Assembly (NCBI GenBank): GCA_029851415.1
Contig: CM056742.1
Location: 83,442,748 to 83,506,747, forward strand
Length of the DNA: 64,000 nt
Origin: Eretmocerus hayati
Lineage: Eukaryota; Arthropoda; Insecta; Hymenoptera; Aphelinidae
Direction: 5' to 3'
Part shown: piece by piece, positions 21,900 to 34,164 of the stretch
Layout of the letters: every line of letters begins with the position of its first letter
Numbering within the stretch: the first letter of the stretch is position 1
Made by a program: the position numbers and the translations under genes
Notes under the pieces: generated by a model
Seen by the model: only the letters and a program-made list of their open reading frames with translations
Told to the model about the DNA's origin: nothing
The model's database searches: none

Positions 21900-23695
21900 T
21901 TTCAAAAGATACAAGTTCCCATCCACTTAGAGACCAACTAGATATGTCGCAATCCTTCGATGCCGAGGCTGGAAATTCTCAAAATGATCCGACAGTACCC
22001 AAACACCTCAAGAAACTTGACAGCCTGATCCAGTCATCTCACTCGTCACTTTAATCGCAGCTTGACCCTAAGCTGGCACACCTCCGCTAAATAACATAGC
22101 TGGCCAACCTGGGTCGACTCGACCCACTCCGAAAAATTGATGGTGTAGCTATTATATTGACTCTTTTGACTTGGAAATTTTTTTGTAGCTTCTCTGAGAT
22201 ATGTTTCTCATGGGCCAATGTATTCAGATAATCTCCAAGGCCAGATGAAAAATTCCAAGAAATACAAATGTCCAAAAGAATGCAAAAATCCACCTTTTTC
22301 TCTAAGAAAATTGTAGACGGCACAGTTTTCATTCAAATGAGCTGAAAATTCAACTGAGTCATCTTGAGATGAGGTCAATCCAAGGAGAAAATAGCGCAAG
22401 CATGGATCTTGAAAAAAAGGTATTTATTCTGACATATTCCGACGCATGAATTGAGAACTTCTATTCTCACCTAATATGTCGGAATAAAGACCTCCATTGA
22501 AAGATCGACCACTGGACTATTTCTTCCTCATATCTACTTGATTTTGAGATAACTCAGTTTAATTTTCAGCTCATTCCATTGAAAATTGCGTCCTCTAGAA
22601 TATTTCCAGTGGAAGGCCTTTTGTTTGCAATTTTTTGCAATAATTCGTTATAAAAGAAGATTCAATTTTCGCACTTCGTCGTTCTTCTCGTGCATGGCTA
22701 TCGAGTATACGATATTGAGCTGTATGGACGGGAAGTCGGATGAGAAAACAACGTATGTAACCAAAAATTATATGTAGTTGATTCTGATCTATTAAACAAA
22801 CTCGAGTGAAAAATACACGACGCGCGCATACTTGGCACACCCGGGTACTTTAGACCCAGCGTCACCTGTGCTTGGCTGTGGTGAGAAGACGCGCGCGCCA
22901 GACCTGTTGCTATATGTACGGTCGTTAAGTGGCAGATCTTGACTACCAACAAATGTCACCCTGAGCCCGGGGAACTTCGAGGTACGAGCGTGGCGATCTC
23001 ATAAAAAAGGCCTTGGGTCGAATAGACCCACGTGTGCCAACCGAGGGTTGATACCATTGAACATTTAAAATGATCGTGCACTTGCAAATTTGCGTGCTGA
23101 TATCATTGCAAGCCGAACTCAGGTAGACTCTTGTGAAGTGCGTTCTTCGGGCGTTCCTCCCGCGGTCACCCTGTCAGATTCTGATGTCATAAAAGCTATT
23201 TCGCGTACCATTAATTGCGCTGATCGAGCAGGAACGAATTTGTCGACGCGGCCGCGGCGATTGCCAACACAGCCGCTCGTCCGCGATCTCAACTCCATGC
23301 CCCTGATGCTAGTTCCACACCTATTGGTGGGCACTCTCAGCAAGATCATGCTGACAAAAATGCCCTCGTAGCCAAATTTCGTTCATCCACCGTTCGTGAT
23401 TTTGTCATGTCACTCTCATCTCCTGGAAGACAAGAAGGCTCAAGACATATCCAGCTCGGGTGGCGATGCCAAGATACTTGAACCCCGTTTACCAGCCCTG
23501 GTCTTCATAATATGGCGTGCTGTGCTCGCAAAATCTGTTGAGCTAAAACATTTACGCCCAGTTCTCAAAGATTTGACGATCATGATGCGTCCAGCCCCCA
23601 AAGCTGAAGTTATGCCCATCCTTGCGGTAGAAGTATCACTGCCTCTCAAAGCTAATGCTGCCCCTTCTCAGGCCAAGATGGACTATTCATCATGA
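21900..23695 (+). pseudogene. LINE 2 ORF1 remnant, split by an insertion
   Basis: The N-terminal part (frame 21584-22054) ends QSFDAEAGNSQND...LKKLDSLIQSSHSSL, a charged coiled-coil-like stretch. After the insertion at 22096-23035 it resumes ALANLRADIIASRTQVDS (about 23070) and continues in broken frames. VAKFRSSTVRDFVM and KKAQDISSSGGDAKI...RLPALVFIIWRAVLAKSVELKHL...APKAEVMPI (23396-23640) resemble the Baculo_FP-like ORF1 domain. Several frameshifts are needed to follow it. Confidence 0.55.
22096..23035. mobile_element. piggyBac-like non-autonomous foldback inserted in LINE 2 ORF1
   Basis: The left end reads GGCCAACCTGGGTCGACTCG and the right end, on the opposite strand, GGTTGGCACACGTGGGTC followed by TATTCGACCCA. 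These are related terminal repeats with the GGGTC...GACCC palindrome common near piggyBac-family ends. A third, internal version (GGCACACCCGGGTAC) lies at 22836. The flanks TAAATAAC and GGGTTGAT could be decayed TTAA sites. Inside, 22280-22430 folds back on 22440-22620 (GAGCTGAAAATTMAACTGAG on both arms). No transposase frame was seen. Confidence 0.5.
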
Positions 23696-23815
23696 TATGC
23701 CGTCGGTCAGACACGAAACCCATCCGCCATCGCTCGTTCATAAAGACCTTCCATTTCTGTCGGGAACATCAACTCAAATCGTTTTTCCGCAAATTCAAAC
23801 CTGCTCGAGGACAAA

Positions 23816-24480
23816 ATGGCTGATGATTGTTACAATATCGTAGGCCCATCAGAGACTTTCCTCAAACCTAGTGACTCTTTCGATCCGTACATGATCAATG
23901 GTTACACCTCTCATCGACACTATCGAAGTGGTATAGATGGCGGAGGAGTGGGCATCTATGCTAAGTCTGATTCCATGGGTAGAATATTGCATCACTCTGG
24001 AACTGCTTTCATCAACAGGCCTGAATATCTGATTGCTGAAATAAATTCCATGAATATTGAGGTACTTCTCGCCACTGTTTTTCGCAAACCTCCAGCCACC
24101 TATCTCCATGACTTCATGTACACTTTGTCCACCCTTCTTCCTCTTTATGAGCATACCATTGTGATTGGCGATTTCAATATTAATATGACCGTCGATAAAT
24201 CTCTTCCAAGATCTTTGAAGAGATTATGTGACTCGAATCTACTACACCTTGTCAGCTGATCCCCAACTCATCACGCTATTGGCAATCATAAGCTGTTGCA
24301 TCATATATGCATATTTTTTGTACGAAATTTATCAGTTGCCGTGGATTACGAACAGCCCGATCCATCCTTCGCTGCTGGACATGACTTCATCGAGATCGAA
24401 TACGGCTTGAAACCCCCGCCCATCCCGAAAAAACTGTATCCGTACGCAACCTCACTGAAATTCATCCCGAGCAGCTCTTG
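23816..24480 (+). pseudogene. LINE 2 endonuclease (APE type)
   Basis: The open frame 23816-24259 reads YNIVGPSETFLKPSDS...YTSHRHYRSGIDGGGVGIYAKSD, then EYLIAEI...LLATVFRKPP and HTIVIGDFNINMT. These correspond to the E-T-W-L, R-x-R-x-G-G-G-V and G-D-F-N motifs of exonuclease/endonuclease/phosphatase-fold LINE endonucleases, which nick the target DNA. After 24259 the C-terminal part continues in another frame (about 24285-24480), where the expected H-x-L-x-D-H-I segment is still readable. The frame is then lost before the hairpin array. Confidence 0.8.
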
Positions 24481-24822
24481 AACATTTGTAACTCATCCCT
24501 GTCTCCTTTCCTCCTCAGCCCAGTCGTGGCAGATCCAAGCAACATGTCTATTGTTAATTCTTCCCTGAACTTCCCTTTAAGGAGATTCATCTGCTTGAGA
24601 AATAATAGTCAGATTTCACTGGGATTGGGAGTACACATTCGTAATGATGATATGAGAGCTATATCCAAATTTCGGAACACGAGGGTACCTGTGAGCCGAA
24701 AATTTGATTGATCTAATTTGTCAGATTCAACACGGTCGCTCCTGGGAATCGCGTATTTTTCGAGCTTGTTCCATCATTCAAAGTTTGTCCTGGCAGGTAG
24801 TTTTCGATGAGATTTCAGCACG

Positions 24823-25316
24823 TGCACTCTTATCCAATTCGCTTGCGATTTGGGTGGAACGACGAGGGGACAGGTCTTCATTAATATCTAACTTGTGTTC
24901 GACTTCTCGTCGTTTCGCCTAAATCACAAGAGAATCGGATAAAAGTGTGAATTACAAAGTACCTATATTGTAGGTAAGGAGGTGCCTGCCTTCAAGTTAT
25001 TTACACTTTCCTCCAATTCACTTGCGATTTGGGGGAAACGACGAGGGGACAGGTGTTCATTAATATCTCACTTGTGTTCGTCTTTTCGTCGTTTCGCCCA
25101 AATCACAAGAGAGAAAGGATAAAAGTGTGAATCACAAAGTACCTATATTATACGGAGGAGGTGCCTGCGTCCAAGTTATTCGCACTTTTCTCCAAATCTC
25201 TTGGGATTTGAGCCAAACGATGAGAAGACGAATTCAAGTTGGATGATAATCAGTATTCGTCTTCTCCTCATTCAGTCCGAATCGCAAGTGTATCGGACAA
25301 AAAAGCAAATAACTTT
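24823..25316. repeat. Three tandem hairpins of one ~180-base unit
   Basis: Each unit has a left arm (CACTYTTMTCCAATTCGCTTGC-type, followed by GATTTGGG..AACGACGAGG) and a matching right arm (CGTCGTTTCGCC.AAATCACAAG ... GGATAAAAGTGTG). Unit 1 folds at 24823-24949, unit 2 at 25003-25129 and unit 3 (more diverged) at 25174-25316. The linkers repeat AAAGTACCTATATT...GGAGGTGCCTGC. Units 1 and 2 are close copies. The array interrupts the LINE 2 coding path between endonuclease and RT. Confidence 0.88.
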
Positions 25317-25337
25317 TAGCGCATCACCTTAAAACAG

Positions 25338-27500
25338 TTGGACTTGAGCGCACCGATATATCGAAGTCTCGACAAGGGCTATATTGATTATGCTGCTCAA
25401 ACAATAACTCGAGTAACACTTGCCGCATTCGATCAGCTTCCACCCGTTAGGAAATTCAAAGTTACCTCTTCAAAAAGAGCCTGGGTTACAGCTGATATTC
25501 GACGCCTCATGAATAACCGCGACACAGATCACTGCCGCGCATCTCGGGAACAGTCTGAATCGGATCTCACACAATACCGCGCTCTACGCGCTGAGGTCAA
25601 AACAAAACTAGACATGGCCAAAAATGATTACATAAGGAACAAAATGACTTCGGCTCCTGATGCCAAGTCTAGATGGTCTCAACTTTGGGAACTGGGTATA
25701 GTGTCCCGGCCTCAAACTTCAACTCTGAATTTGTTTAATGCCAAGATCCTGGATAACCATAATGTAAAAGTAGCAGGAGTGGGCGATCCACTCACCGACA
25801 CTGACATCGTACGTGTTTGTTCCACACCACTTCCAAGGACCGACCCTACATTTGATTTTGTCCCTGTTACAGAAGTCAATGTCTCGCGAGCATTTGCCGC
25901 TGATGAATCAGTAGGTGTTAGTGCAAACGAGATATCGTCGTCGATGACTAACCTTGCTTCTCCAGCCCTCAGACCTCACCTGACACGTCTAATCAACGAC
26001 TCGCTATCATCCGGGTTTTTTCCCGACGCCTGAAAACGCGCTCCGATCGTGCCTTTGCCCAAAGCAACTGCCCCCAAAACCCCGTACAATATTCGGCCAG
26101 TCACCCAGCTATGTGAATTCCCGAAGATACTCAAGCATGTAGTCCATGGCCAGCTGCTCCACCACTTCTTCACACACAATCTGCCTCAAGAGCGGTAGTC
26201 AGACTTCAGAGCTCACCACTCAACGCATACTACCCTATAAGGAGTCCTGGAAGATTCCAGAAATGCCATTGATCGGTGAATGCAGGTGATTATGATTCAA
26301 TTTGATTTCTCAAAAGCTTTCGATACACTGCCACATGTGGAACTTTTAATGAAATTGCGAAAACTTGGCTGTAGATATCGTGTAATTCGCTGGTTCGCAA
26401 GTTACCTCAGTGACCGAACACAAGCTGTCCGTCTTGATGATGGTACTCATGAGGCCTGGCTGCCGCTCATCGCAGGTGTGTCTCAAGGAAGTGTGCTAGA
26501 CCCCTTGCTTCTTTCAATCTTCATGAATGATCTCCTTGAGGTTTTGAACCACTCAATGTCTGCCGTATTAGCCGTATGTTCCCAGTATTCACCTTCACTG
26601 CCTTCCGACCGACCTCCTCAGCAGCATAGCGCTCATTACTCAAGACGCCCAGGCCGTAGCACGTTGGGCCTCAGACAATGGTCTGAAGCTCGATGCGACT
26701 GAAACCACAGTAATGATCCTTGGCATACGTAAATATCTCAGTGACATCAACCTCAATCAACTTCGCTGCATTCGAGTTATGAGCGAAGAGATCCCCTACT
26801 CTAACAACATCAAGAGTCTGGGAATGCTTCTAAGTCCTTCTTTTGACTGGATACAGATCGCTCAGATTTCTCGGCACGTTCACGGAGCCCTGTACTCTCT
26901 CAGAGCAACTGCGCGAAATTCACCTCGCCAACTGAGACAAGAGCTTGTAACAAGTGTAAGCCTTCCATTCTTTGACTATGGTGCTTCAGTGATCACAGGG
27001 TTGAACAAAACACAGATTTTGAAACTGCAACGACTGCGTGATACTTGCGTCAGATTCGTCTATTGTAACATCCCGAGACAATCTAAAGTTACGCCCTACC
27101 GTATCACCCAAAACTGGCTTTCTGCAGAGAGTAGAAGAGAGTATCTGCTCGGCTCACCAGCACTATCCATAATCAAATCTGGACTCCCAACCTTTCTCCG
27201 ATCCAAGTTCTTCCTCACATCAGGAATTCCTAACCTACGCTAATCAGAGAGAGGGTTCAAGAAAAAATAGCTCACATATCACGCTCCTCGCACTGAAGCC
27301 CTCAATCAATCATTTACTATCCGCGCCTCGTATCTTCTGAATCAGCTTCAACCCCTTGATTTTCAGATGAGCTCGGATGCCTTGAAGGGATCCTTGCTGA
27401 ATAAACTGTTGAATCGAGACCGTAACGACTGGTACGAGCTTGCCACCCGCGAAGGCCTTGTGGCCGCACCACAATCTCTCATGCATGTCCTTCAACATCC
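25338..27500 (+). pseudogene. LINE 2 reverse transcriptase and C-terminal domain
   Basis: One frame from 25338 to about 26702, carrying stops at 26031, about 26195, 26230 and 26277. It holds the linker (RAWVTADIRRLMNNRD), P-I-V-P-L-P-K, the fingers block (TPYNIRPVTQL), the first catalytic aspartate in MIQFDFSKAFDTLPHVELL, and SDRTQAV...GVSQGSVLDPLLLSIFMNDL. A frameshift then falls at the Y-A-D-D position (about 26570-26600), whose codons are no longer readable. The thumb and C-terminal region are open again at 26713-27243 (DNGLKLDATETTVMILG upstream, then HVHGALYSLRATARNSP). The end (FTIRASYLLNQLQPLDF) is reached at about 27350. Confidence 0.83.
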
Positions 27501-27859
27501 TTGCTGAGAGTGACCGTAGTTTCACCACCACCAAAAATCTTGCGAGAGCTCTCGACGTTATCATATTGCCAACTCTCTATTCACGTGAGCGAAATATGGG
27601 AAAATGTATACTGCACTGATTTGTTATTCTGTTGCGTCACCTATCATACACTTCCATAGTCCGAAATTACTCAGTTTTAACTTCATGTTCCGTCTCATTC
27701 CAATTATTTTCAATTGCTTTATGCCATGCATTTCAATTTGGGGCTGATGGGGTCTAACCTCTCGTCCACAATGGATATCCAATCAATCAGTTAATCTCTC
27801 TGTCTCTCTCTGCGAAGTTCTGTTAGCAGGATCAGTAGAGACCTCTGACTAAATACGGC

Positions 27860-29798
27860 TGCTGAGGAGCGACGAGGGAGTGGAGGTCTCTTAAAAGCGG
27901 GATTTATCAACCTCAACTCCCTGACAGATAAGATTGAGCATCAATGCTTGCTCGTTGCTAACGACCTGCCACGATCTATTTGGGGTGGCCGAAGGGAAGC
28001 TAGACGAGTATGTGGATGACAGTCTCGTTCTGATTCCGGGGCTTTCACTGTTGAGACAGGATCGCAACAGAGAGGGTGGGGGGATTGCCTTGTATGTGAG
28101 CAACGACTCCAAGATGGAGAAGCTGATTTCGTCAAATACTTCTGGACCATGGAAACCCGGAGTATTTGAATTTCTTCTTTGTGAAGTACAGCAGGGTGAC
28201 TCTCCTCCGATATCAGTAGTAGTAATTTACAGATCCCCAAAAATTGCCATGCAGAAGGATTATGGGCTGCTTGGTTTATCACGCCCACTGTGTGGCGATC
28301 ACAGTCATGAAATTATATGAGATTAAATTATGGGATATCTGAATGCGGATTTGCTTGATGCCGCCACCTCGATACCAAAACGCTGACTGCGCTGACAGGA
28401 GAACTTGATTTGCAGATAGTGCAGCATGGCCCGACTCACCAACATGCATCCCAATGTGTCTCATACATGGATTGATCATATTTACGTGGATGACGACACC
28501 ATTACTGACTTTCAGAACAGACTCCCGACCAGTTTTGGCCGGCACTCGGTCATTGACGTCAACATCAACGTCTTCACTCCCACTTCGCCAAAAAGCCCCT
28601 TCACCTATAGGGATTTCCGTAAGATCATTCCGCAGATATTGAATGACCGTCTGCTTCGCTGCGACTGGACAGATCTTGAAAATGCTGGAACCAGTTAGGA
28701 AAATTCAATTCACTGCTTGAATGGAAATTTCAGTTTTGAGCCGTTTTAGATGAGTTAGCACCGGAGAAAACCATAATTTCGAGAAAAAGGATGTTCCTTG
28801 GATTGGTCCTGAGTTGGAGGTGCTCATGAATAAGCGACAGTTGACACGCAGGGGCTGGAAGTGGATAAAACGTAACCAACGCAAGTGTCCTGAGCTTCAA
28901 TGTGAATACTTTCGGCTTAGCGAAGAGGTCGACTTGCGCATTGACAGGAAGCGACACTCCTTCTCTCGAACCCATCTCACAGACGCTTTTGATCAGAACA
29001 AGAATATCTGGAAAAAGATGCGCAATCTGGGCCTCTTGCCCAAGAGCAAAGAGGAAGATTTCCACGGTTTTACACCGGATGAGTTGAACGCTCACTCTGC
29101 GGGGGTCTTCGTTCCGCCTCGCGAGAATGTTAATGAAGCAATGGACGATATTAACTCGGCACCGGAGGAGAGGTCTAAATTTAAGCTTATGAATTTCAAT
29201 GATGTGATGCTCGCCATTGAACATTTCTCCTCGCAGATCCGTGGAGCGGGTGAGATACCCCAGATCGTGATGCCGGAAGCGCTTCCGGCCATCGATATTT
29301 CCATATCTCATTCCTCTCCTAATATCTTCCTAATTCTCCTTTCGCTCATAGCATTCTTACTGAGACTTGGAAGCAAGTACAGCTGATTGCACTGAAGAAA
29401 ACTGTAGCTCTCTTAACGGTCTCAGACTTCCGTCTCATAGCGCTGCTGTGCTCCCTGTCCAAGGTCCTGGAGAGAATCGAGCATGACTAAACCACGGAGT
29501 TTTGGAGATTGAGAAATTGTTTGATCTCTTCGGAGTTCGTTTCAAGCAGCATCACAGTACCCAGGCGGCACTGCTGAAGATGACATATGACATCAAGGTA
29601 GGAATTGACGGGGAGAAGATCACTCCGCTCCTACTGTTTGACTTCAGCAAAGCATTTGACACAATTTCACAATCAAAACTACTGAGGGAGCTACGAAATC
29701 TCCGTTCCTCGAGATCGGCACTCCTGTGGATGGAGTCGTATTTACAGAGTCGGACTTATTTCTCGTGGTTCCATGGTCGTTTCGTGGTTCTCGTATGA
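27860..29798 (+). pseudogene. LINE 3 ORF2, same family as LINE 1, truncated at both ends
   Basis: It begins near the ORF2 start (KAGFINLNSLTDKIEH, about 27893). The endonuclease is at 27934-28320 (LFGVAEGKLDEYVDDS, QDRNREGGGIALYVSND), with its C-terminal half at 28426-28698 (HTWIDHIYVDDDTI...). The linker is at 28814-29386 (KKMRNLGLLPKSKEEDFHGFTPDELNAHSAGV) and the first RT blocks are at 29502-29798 (LLLFDFSKAFDTISQSKLL). The sequence stops before the G-V-P-Q-G and Y-A-D-D blocks, so the catalytic core, C-terminal domain and 3' UTR are missing. Four frame changes are visible. Confidence 0.83.
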
Positions 29799-29928
29799 TC
29801 ATAGTTATTTGATCCAAGATGATATTTCCACCGTTGCTAGGAACTTACAGTTCTAAGATCGCCCAGATTCTTCGAGGATCTCTTTTCCCCACTCAGCTAG
29901 CTTTGTAGCCCGATTCTCCTCAATAATT

Positions 29929-30440
29929 TCCGCGAGCTACACCGTTTTCTGTCATTTCCCAGGCGGTGATGAAGTCTGAGGGTTCCGGGAATCCCAGAGG
30001 AGGCAATCTCCACATCAACAGTGATCTTGTGGATGTTTGGCACGTGTGTGTCTGTCAGGAATCGCTATGAATCGACTCCGAACTTGATATGTCTTTGAAC
30101 TCCGCGACCTTCACTGTCTTCTGGCTACTTCCCGGGCGGTGATGAATTCTGAGGGTTCCGGGATTTTCAGAGGGGGAATTTCCTCATAAATGGTCATCTT
30201 GTGGATGTTGAACATGTGTGTGTCTGTCAGAAATCGTTATGAATCGACTCCGAACTGAATATCTCGATGACTTCCGCAAGATACACCGTTTCTGTTCTTT
30301 TCCAGGCGGTAATAAATTCTGAGGGCTGCAAGAATCTCAAGGGGAGCAAACTCCACACCAATGGCCAACTTGTGGATGTTTGGCACATGTGTGTCTGTCA
30401 GAATTGGATATTGATCGATTCCGACCTCGTTATCTCACTG
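29929..30440 (+). repeat. 172-bp tandem repeat, three copies
   Basis: Units begin TCCGCRA at 29929, 30101 and 30273. Each contains TTCTGAGGG, a CTTGTGGATGTT block, a TGTGTGTCTGTCAG block and ATTCCGAACT-like ends. Copies are diverged. The array starts about 130 bases after the broken end of LINE 3. The 29799-29928 stretch holds nothing recognised. Confidence 0.85.
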
Positions 30441-30890
30441 AACGTTCCACCTATTGGGGAAACCCCGTAGGTGGAACGTTTGAGCAACGTGGAATGTCTA
30501 CGAGATGTCTGTTGTCTCAACGTTTCCAGCACGTTTCTGAATGTTGTGAATATGAATGAATGAATGGATTGTTTTTTTATAAATTGTTGTTGATCTGCTC
30601 TCATTGTATTGGAGCACAATCTCATCGTCTTTCTTGTACTGGGTGGACGTGTTTCTGATTGAGCGCAATCGATCGAATTGAACGGGGATGGAGCTAACAA
30701 CTTGCGAGGAAGGGAATTATAGAAACAATCTATTCATTCATTCAAAAAAAAATTTTCGCAGTCTTGGTTGCCCAGGAAACACCTCGGAAACCATTGTACA
30801 ACCTTTGAAGAACCCTTGAAACATCTCAGAAACGTGCTGGGAACGTTGAGACAACAGACATCTCGTAGACATTTTACGTTGCTCAAACGA
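30441..30890. mobile_element. Small foldback element with terminal hairpin
   Basis: 30441-30480 is itself a hairpin (AACGTTCCACCT...AGGTGGAACGTT). From 30478, TTGAGCAACGTGG... to about 30573 is matched in reverse complement by 30721-30890, with an extra ~60 bases in the right arm. Shared arm blocks are GAGACAACAGACATCTCGTA, CAGAAACGTGCTGG-like and AACAATC.ATTCATTCATTC. No gene inside. Confidence 0.7.
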
Positions 30891-33800
30891 TCCGCCTCCG
30901 GACGTTCCGACTGTTTTCGGCACGATCCAAGGTTGCAATTGCAACGTTCCAGAAATGTTGAGGCAACATTCACTGTTTGGTGGGGTCAATATTTCGGAAA
31001 TCAGTTCTCCCAACTGAAGAATACTCTCAGCGAATTTCAGCGAATTTGTTCAAACAAATTAGATTTTGACTTTGATGATGAATAACTCAAAAGGGTTGCA
31101 ATTTGCGAGGAACAGTATCCAGATCAATTTTGTAGATCTTCAGGGTACCTACCGGATTTTTTGCGGGGCAATAAAGGACTTTTGAAAGACCTTTTAAGGA
31201 CCGAAACGAATCAATTTGAGGAGTGGGTTTTGAGTAAACAATTCTTCCAGAGTTCGAATGAAATGTCGAATACAACATTTCCAATGCAGAGATTGAACTA
31301 ATAGTTCGATTATTAACTAATCATATTAAAAAGCACACAAATCTCCATACTTATTGACGAAAATAAGATATTCAGGGTCACATTCCTGGCTGTAGACTTT
31401 TTGTTGAAGAATCTCCTGGTCAACGAAAGAAGGAAAAAATGAATTCGATCTCATGGATATTGGTAATAATCAATCAGTCATTGAGATAGATCTGAGGATA
31501 TTTCAGATCGTCCTCTTGTTGGTACATGAAGTTGTATGAAATTCTTTCAATCGATCTTGGAGGACTAGAGTTGTGTAGATGGACAAAACAGTGTTTTCGA
31601 TTGAATCGAAGATCGATTGAAAGGATTTTATACAATATCAGTGATTGAATATGCGTGATTTATGAGGTTCCTTGGAGAATCGTTGAGGGCAATATGATTA
31701 TTAAAAATCGAAGCTGTATCTCAATCTGAAAGAAGTTGTTATGTAAGTATGCCTAATTTGCCTCTACTAATACTTTCGTTTTGCTCGCCATTCTAACTTG
31801 TCTCAATATTTTTCAACGTACTCTAGCTCACTTCAAAGCTTGTTTCAGAACCTTGATTTTTGCAAAAGGATATTTTTTGCGAGTTTTTGACAGTGTGTTC
31901 CCAATACGCCCCCACGTCGAAATGAGGCCTATTCCCATGAGATGATACGAGTTTTTCGTGAAATCAGGATATTTCGGCTCCCAGACCTCCAAATAAGACG
32001 TACTTTAGTTCATTTCGTAGCTTTTTCCACCTCCTTTGGAGCTTTTCAAGTTGAATTGATGGATTTTGATGGAGTGAGGGACGAGGTTGCAAAAAGACAA
32101 CGGGGGCAAATTAGGTACACTGCACTTATTTTAGTAATATGCGAATAGTTTTAGATAAAAATCGAATTCTGCGATTCGATGAAAGGAATTTTGAAGTTCA
32201 GACAAAAACAAAAAAAATGAGCTAAGGTACGTTGAGATTGGTTCCGACAATTTTTTTCGCGCAACTTTCGGTGACTTATGAATAAGAAGTCGGGAGTACT
32301 GAAAACCACTTTTTTGACACACTGAACGAGGAACTACCTTTCCCGCTCTGATTTCCCACTTTCTCTCGCAGTTTGTCAAAAAATAGTATTCGATACACGG
32401 GTGTAAAACTTATTTTCGTCCCTTGTATCGAAATGTACTATTTTCGCATCTTCGTGATGATTCCAACCCTCACCTATGGCTCGGGCCGGAAATTCATCAC
32501 TCGGACACGAAAAAAAGTTTTTCCACCCTTGTATCGAAATGTACTTTTTTCGTTTCAAGAAACCGGCGAGTCATTCAGGATTGGTCGAAAATGTTCATTC
32601 TTTCATATTCTGATGTAACAAATATGATAAAAATTCGCAGGAAGGTCTGCATGTGCGTACGTTCGAGAACTTGAGTAGGGCAACTTAGGGAATAGGGGCA
32701 AATGAGGCATAGTTACCTTAGTCAGGATGTGTTGAACGAATCCTATTTTTCATGAAATTGTTCATTGAGCGCTGATTTCAGCGAATAAGCTGATAATTAC
32801 ATTTCAAATCACGTACCCTCAAGGCTCCTCTAGAAAATTTTGCATAGAAGGGGCCCGACCTCGAAGGTACATGGTTCGAATCGGAGTAGTCTTATATCAA
32901 ACTATGTCATGATCAGCATAACTATCAGCTGATTGAATCAGCTCTCGTTGTCCAAGTTCACGAATTACATGATTTTTTCTGATGGGCATCCGCGCAGATT
33001 GAAATTGGAGGGAGTTATTTTTTGCACATGAATCTCGAGATTCTAAGGCCAGTACGTAGTCCCCGTAGATCCGCGACCCGACACGCACCGGAGTACATGC
33101 AGGTTTTACAACGATATCTAATTTTTGAATAATTGCAAACACTTCTCGGATTAAATCGTTGGGTCAGCGCCCCTCCCAATAAAATTTGCAGTCATTTGAG
33201 GCCGAATCCATGTAAGATCAGGCAGCGAAAAAAGTTGAGGTCACGGATATTTCTGCCGATGAAGTATATCATTCTTGAGACAAAATGAGGAGATACGTAT
33301 TTTTTGTTTGGCCTAAATCGATTCCCTGTCAGAGCTACGCGAATTTGGAGATCGGGAGCTGCAAGATCAATTTTAGAAAAACTGACACTTTGAAATCAGT
33401 AAAGATGCAATAATTCCTATGCGACTTTGAATATTCAGCTGAATCTTGTTGGATATAGTTACTAGGTAGATGTTGCATGCAAATTTACACTAATTAGGTT
33501 GGAATTGCCATTCGGATCCGAAAAAACTCGTTTTTTACGAGAAATTAAAAAAAATTAATTACTCAAAAACACTATCGTGAATTTCTTTGTGAATTTCCTG
33601 GGGGTATTTGATGACATGATGTTTCAGAGGGTACTCTCCGAGTCGGCGCTAAAAGCTCGAAATGACCAAAAAAAATATTTTCCGGGGAAAAATTTTTTAT
33701 TGTCTCAAATAGGTTCTGGCATCCTTCAAATAATGAATATTGGCTGAAAAGTAGTACCTACAGAGTGCAGCACCTGCAAATATCTATAGAGACTCATTTC

Positions 33801-34160
33801 CTCCAACTTATCTCGCACAGGAAGTAAGCACAGTGGTCAAGCTTGTTGAAAAGTGTGACGACATAGGTGATTGCTCTCATTAAGCAATCACCCTGTCGTC
33901 GGTTCTGCAAAACCGATCGCCGATGCACACCTGAAGGAATGCATCGCGCGATCACGTTTTGCCGAACTTTGCACTTTGTGCCTGTACACGACGCGCATCG
34001 AGCCGAGGATATATAATCCTCGACTCGCGCGCGCCGCGTCAGACCGCTCATCCACTCTTTACATCAATTACACAGCATATCTGTAGTTCACCTCATTTTA
34101 ATATATATATCTATCTATATATATATCTGAGTCTTTCTTTGTCGCCGACACCCCACGTAA
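30891..34160. other. Unassigned AT-rich segment with scattered hairpins
   Basis: No coding frame is credible (the longest are near 100 codons and simple in sequence). Hairpins: 31531-31558 with 31607-31635, and 33857-33875 with 33883-33900 (18 of 19 positions pair). 34004-34022 is the palindrome CGAGGATATATAATCCTCG, which includes a TATATAA box. A direct repeat CCTTGTATCGAAATGTACT occurs at 32421 and 32529. A second (TATC)n/(TA)n run lies at 34100-34130. A promoter at 34004 cannot be excluded, but no transcript unit follows. Confidence 0.4.
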
Positions 34161-34164
34161 CAGT

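Larger units (their letters stand above)
21584..27800 (+). mobile_element. Non-LTR retrotransposon 2, interrupted by two insertions
   Basis: A second LINE lineage, distinct in sequence from elements 1 and 3. ORF1 remnants lie at about 21900-22085 and 23060-23690, the endonuclease at 23816-24480, and RT plus C-terminal domain at 25338-27500. The 3' tail ends near CAATCAATCAGTTAATC before a (TC)n stretch at about 27800. A piggyBac-like foldback sits inside ORF1, and an array of three hairpins sits between endonuclease and RT. The 5' end is not defined. Confidence 0.75.

Noticed and set aside
32860..32900. tRNA B-box-like GGTTCGAATCGG
   Set aside because: No A box, acceptor stem or anticodon arm can be folded around it.
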